NCBI RefSeq assembly: GCF_001306035.1
Contig: NZ_LGCM01000029.1
Location: 1-64,000 of the forward strand
Direction of reading: 5' to 3'
Origin: Levilinea saccharolytica
GTDB taxonomy: Bacteria > Chloroflexota > Anaerolineae > Anaerolineales > Anaerolineaceae
DNA: 64,000 nucleotides
The translations under genes were made by a program, and so were the position numbers. Numbering within the stretch: position 1 is the stretch's first letter; each line of letters begins with the position of its first letter. The notes beneath the pieces are model-generated. The model saw only the letters and a program-made list of their open reading frames with translations. It was not told the origin of the DNA and did not search any database. Of the stretch, positions 61,436 to 64,000 are shown piece by piece.

Positions 61436-61463
61436 CGTGAAATTCCGGAAACAAACCGGAGAT

Positions 61464-61859
61464 CTAACGCTTGGTGTAGGTCGGGGCCTTGCGGGCGCGC
61501 TTGAGACCTGGCTTCTTGCGTTCCTTGATGCGCGGGTCGCGCGTCAGGAAACCGCCCTTGCGCATGGCAGAGGAAAGCTCAGGGTTCATCTTCAGCAGCG
61601 CACGGGCCAAACCCAGCTTCACCGAATCGGTCTGGCCAGTCACCCCACCGCCCATCACCTTCACGGTGATGTCGCAGGTGGCGCGGTCCATCCCAGCAGC
61701 AACCATGGGGCCTAAGATCGATTCAATGTCGCCCATGCGGGTGAAATATTCTTCCACGGTCTTATCGTTGACCGTGAACACACCCGACCCGCTCATCACA
61801 CGCACACGCGCCGAGCTTTCTTTGCGGCGGCCAATGCCCTCAAAATACTGAACGGTCAT
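61464..61859 (-). CDS. rpsI: 30S ribosomal protein S9
   Basis: A 131-residue S9. GIGRRKESSARVRV at the start, GGGVTGQTDSVKLGLARALLKMNP, LTRDPRIKERKKPGLKRARKAPTYTKR at the end with the tRNA-contacting terminal Lys-Arg. ATG at 61859 follows AAGGAG. Follows rplM by 13 bases, the usual pair. Confidence 0.97.
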   Translation of the reverse strand: MTVQYFEGIGRRKESSARVRVMSGSGVFTVNDKTVEEYFTRMGDIESILGPMVAAGMDRATCDITVKVMGGGVTGQTDSVKLGLARALLKMNPELSSAMRKGGFLTRDPRIKERKKPGLKRARKAPTYTKR

Positions 61860-61872
61860 CTCTACAACTCCT

Positions 61873-62304
61873 TTACGCAACCGGCTTAGGGTTCTGGGCC
61901 TGGTGAGGATGCTCACTTCCGCCGTACACTTTTAACCGCTTGATAATGTGGCGGCCAAACTTATTGTGCGGCAGCATCCCCCACACGGCGCGGCGAATCA
62001 CCCGGTCGGGATACTTCGCCAGCATATCCCGCAGCGAAGTGGTGGTTAACCCGCCGGGATAGCCAGAGTGCCTGTGATAATTCTTGGTCGTCAAACGTTT
62101 CGGGGTCAGCCCCAGCGCGCTGGCGTTCACAACCACCACAAAGTCGCCCATATCCACGCCAGGCGTGAAGGTCGGCTTGTGTTTTCCCATCAGATACATC
62201 GCAATCGTCGTCGCTAAACGGCCCAGTCCCTGTCCGCTGGCATCCACCAGCAGCCATTCCTGTTCCGCCGCGCCCTTAATGACGTAGGTCTTTTCCACAG
62301 TCAT
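61873..62304 (-). CDS. rplM: 50S ribosomal protein L13
   Basis: A 143-residue L13: KTYVIKGAAEQEWLLVDASGQGLGRLATTIA, GDFVVVVNA, YHRHSGYPGGLTTTSLRDML, RRAVWGMLPHNKFGR and KVYGGSEHPHQAQNP. ATG at 62304 matches family length; a GTG at 62331 overlaps the truA stop and is the alternative. GGAGAGG is directly upstream. Confidence 0.96.
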   Translation of the reverse strand: MTVEKTYVIKGAAEQEWLLVDASGQGLGRLATTIAMYLMGKHKPTFTPGVDMGDFVVVVNASALGLTPKRLTTKNYHRHSGYPGGLTTTSLRDMLAKYPDRVIRRAVWGMLPHNKFGRHIIKRLKVYGGSEHPHQAQNPKPVA

Positions 62305-62327
62305 CCTCTCCAAACATACAAGGATCT

Positions 62328-63086
62328 TCACGCAATCCAGTCATCTTGCTTCGTGTCATACTCTACCCGGGTCAGCACCAGCCCTTGCGCTGGGGCCAAT
62401 CCAGGGGTCTGCGGCTGAGCTTGAGTGACGGCCTGGCCCAGGTTCTCCAGCGAGAGTCGTCCCCCGCCGGCCTGCACCAGCAAAAACACCGTCCGGCGCA
62501 CCATGTGATACAAAAAGGCGTTGGCCCTAATCTCAAACAGCAGACCCCCAGGCTGGCGCACCCAATCTGCCTGAAAGACCCTTCGCACGGTGCTGCCTCC
62601 GGTCCGGGGCGGGGTTCCGAACGCAGCGAAATCATGGGTCCCTATCAGCAGATCAGCAGCGGCCTGCAGCCGGTTCAGATCCACTTCCGGCCAAACTCTC
62701 CAGGCGTATCGTTCCCGCAAGGGATCGCGCAGCGCCTCACAAAAAATGTGATATTGGTAGGTGCGGGAGCGGGCATCATAACGCGGGTGAAAATCGTCCC
62801 GCGCCGTGCTCGCCGCCCTTGCCGCCACATCCTTCGGAAGCTTTGCGTTCAGCGCCCGGCATAATGCCTGAGGGTCGTGGCCCCAGTCCAGGTCAAAAGC
62901 GATCACCTGTCCCGAAGCGTGTACCCCGGTGTCCGTCCGTCCGGCTGCCAGCAGGGTATCCTGCTGCCATCCCAGCTCGCGAAGTGCTTTTTCCACTTCA
63001 AGCTGAACCGTACGGACTTCTCCCTGGCGCTGAAAGCCTAAAAAGCCTGTGCCGTCGTAAGCAAGAGTAACTTGGTAACGTGCCAT
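62328..63086 (-). CDS. truA: tRNA pseudouridine(38-40) synthase TruA
   Basis: A 252-residue pseudouridine synthase. The catalytic Asp is in AAGRTDTGVHASGQV; ARSRTYQYHI and FLYHMVRRTVFLLVQAG are also typical. It modifies positions 38-40 of tRNA anticodon stems. GGTTGGA before ATG. Its place between rplQ and rplM is common in bacteria. Confidence 0.95.
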   Translation of the reverse strand: MARYQVTLAYDGTGFLGFQRQGEVRTVQLEVEKALRELGWQQDTLLAAGRTDTGVHASGQVIAFDLDWGHDPQALCRALNAKLPKDVAARAASTARDDFHPRYDARSRTYQYHIFCEALRDPLRERYAWRVWPEVDLNRLQAAADLLIGTHDFAAFGTPPRTGGSTVRRVFQADWVRQPGGLLFEIRANAFLYHMVRRTVFLLVQAGGGRLSLENLGQAVTQAQPQTPGLAPAQGLVLTRVEYDTKQDDWIA

Positions 63087-63114
63087 TCCAACCCAATCTT
63101 ACGATTTGGCCGGA

Positions 63115-63492
63115 TTATTCCTCAACCAATTCAATCAGGACCATCTCAGCCGCATCACCCAGGCGAGGGACCAGACGATAAATGCGGGTGTACCCGCCGG
63201 GACGCTTCGCAAAGCGCGGTCCGATATCGTCAAACAATTTCTTAACCACTTCGGGATTCGCCAGGCGCGCAGCTGCCAGACGGCGGGCGTTCACCTTGCC
63301 CATCTCATCGGCTTTTTCTGCGTTCCGCGCCAGCGTGATCATCTTTTCCGCTTCCCCGCGAATGGCCATAGCCTTGGCCCGCGTGGTGCGAATGCGCTCG
63401 TGCGTGAACAACTGGCAAATCAGGTTCCGCCGCAAGCTGTTGCGCTGATCTTTATCTCGGCTTAATTTATAACCAGCAACGTGATGTCGCAT
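63115..63492 (-). CDS. rplQ: 50S ribosomal protein L17
   Basis: A 125-residue L17: MRHHVAGYKLSRDKDQRNSLRRNL, TTRAKAMAIRGEAEKMI and GGYTRIYRLVPRLGDAAEMVLIELV. Six bases separate it from rpoA. GGAG is before the ATG. Confidence 0.97.
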   Translation of the reverse strand: MRHHVAGYKLSRDKDQRNSLRRNLICQLFTHERIRTTRAKAMAIRGEAEKMITLARNAEKADEMGKVNARRLAAARLANPEVVKKLFDDIGPRFAKRPGGYTRIYRLVPRLGDAAEMVLIELVEE

Positions 63493-63498
63493 GTCTGC

Positions 63499-64000
63499 TT
63501 ACTCCGTCTTTTCTTCCGTGGGCAAAAAGCCCTTTTCTTGCATCTTCTGGCGCAGCTCGTCCAGGCTCTTCTCGCCAAAGTTGCGGATGGACATGACTGC
63601 CTCATCGCCCTTTTCGAGAAGTTCAAGCACATCGCCCACCGTGGTGATGCCCGTCCGCTTCAGCGAATTGAACACGCGCACGGAAAGGTCCAGGTTTTCA
63701 ATGGGCGTCTCTGCCGCCTCGCTCGTCAACCGGCTGCCCGTGGTTTCCTTCTCCGGGCTAATCACCAGCGTTTCCTCGCTAATGCCAGAGATGAAGCGCA
63801 AATGATCAATCAATATTTTCGAGGCTTTGCCCAGGGCTTTTTCCGGAGCAATCGTGCCATCTGTCCAGATCTCCAGGGTCAAACGGTCGTAGTTCGTGCT
63901 CTGCCCCACGCGCGCATTGCTCATCACATTCCAGGAAACACGTTTCACCGGGCTGTAGATGGCATCCACCGGCAGTTCGCCAATCGGAAGGCGGTTGCTG
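63499..64000 (-). CDS. rpoA: RNA polymerase alpha subunit (C-terminal part; gene continues past the window)
   Basis: About 166 residues are visible; the start is beyond the right edge. The visible part begins in the N-terminal domain (LPIGELPVDAIYSPVKRVSWNV, RVGQSTNYDRLTLEIWTDG) and includes the whole C-terminal domain (VRVFNSLKRTGITTVGDVLEL, FGEKSLDELRQKM). The second domain binds UP-element DNA and activators. The linker is of normal length. Confidence 0.97.
   Translation of the reverse strand, partial: SNRLPIGELPVDAIYSPVKRVSWNVMSNARVGQSTNYDRLTLEIWTDGTIAPEKALGKASKILIDHLRFISGISEETLVISPEKETTGSRLTSEAAETPIENLDLSVRVFNSLKRTGITTVGDVLELLEKGDEAVMSIRNFGEKSLDELRQKMQEKGFLPTEEKTE

Overview
The window looks like a piece of a Chloroflexota chromosome, most likely an Anaerolineae-like lineage. 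This is inferred from gene content and style only. It is GC-rich, has a lipoprotein/LCP envelope without outer-membrane genes, carries an alternative complex III locus, a CBS/DHH-fused CCA enzyme, a bacterial class A RNase P RNA and a short prolyl-tRNA synthetase. It is mostly core chromosome: no prophage, insertion sequence or CRISPR array was seen.

Layout. 0.1-7.3 kb: plus-strand operon for an alternative complex III-type quinol oxidoreductase (diheme cytochrome, ActA, ActB split in two genes, ActC, ActD, ActE) with a consensus promoter and a terminator. 7.3-8.8 kb: patatin lipase, a small membrane protein and tRNA-Ser(GGA) on the minus strand. 8.9-13.4 kb: an F420/flavin-type nitroreductase domain that appears frameshifted into a histidine-kinase-like protein lacking its phospho-acceptor His, then LysM and LCP envelope proteins and a catalytically degenerate tyrosine recombinase. 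13.4-19 kb: tilS, then a coupled trio (response regulator fused to a CpaE/TadZ-like domain, sirtuin, GAF histidine kinase), then DegV. 19-27.6 kb: mutL, a MoaD/ThiS-like protein, rnpB, a GntR-controlled minus-strand operon (BtpA, PfkB kinase, two transporters) and a ZIP transporter. 27.7-42.3 kb: CCA-adding enzyme, GNAT, methyltransferase, an EF-G paralogue, a MazG-like enzyme behind a PurR-like palindrome, LOG protein, proS, a helical-repeat protein, rpsO-pnp and murE.

42.3-53.9 kb is an energy block on the minus strand. A partial complex I operon (nuoA-H-J-K-L-M-M-N, membrane arm only, two NuoM) is followed directly by an ATP synthase F0 operon (atpI-B-E and a b/delta fusion). The peripheral-arm nuo genes and the F1 alpha, gamma, beta and epsilon genes are absent here. 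With the complex III locus at the left edge, the window encodes much of the membrane part of a respiratory chain. 54-56.9 kb: four envelope or lipoprotein genes. 57-59.8 kb: tryptophanase, a small secreted-type protein and a radical SAM protein. 59.9-64 kb: mazG and the end of the ribosomal alpha operon (rpoA partial, rplQ, truA, rplM, rpsI).

Recurrent themes are several proteins that keep a fold but have lost key catalytic residues (pseudo-kinase, dead recombinase, CpaE-like P-loop, PfkB GAGN, EF-G NKMN), and several promoters whose -10 box lies so close to the start codon that leaderless mRNAs are expected.
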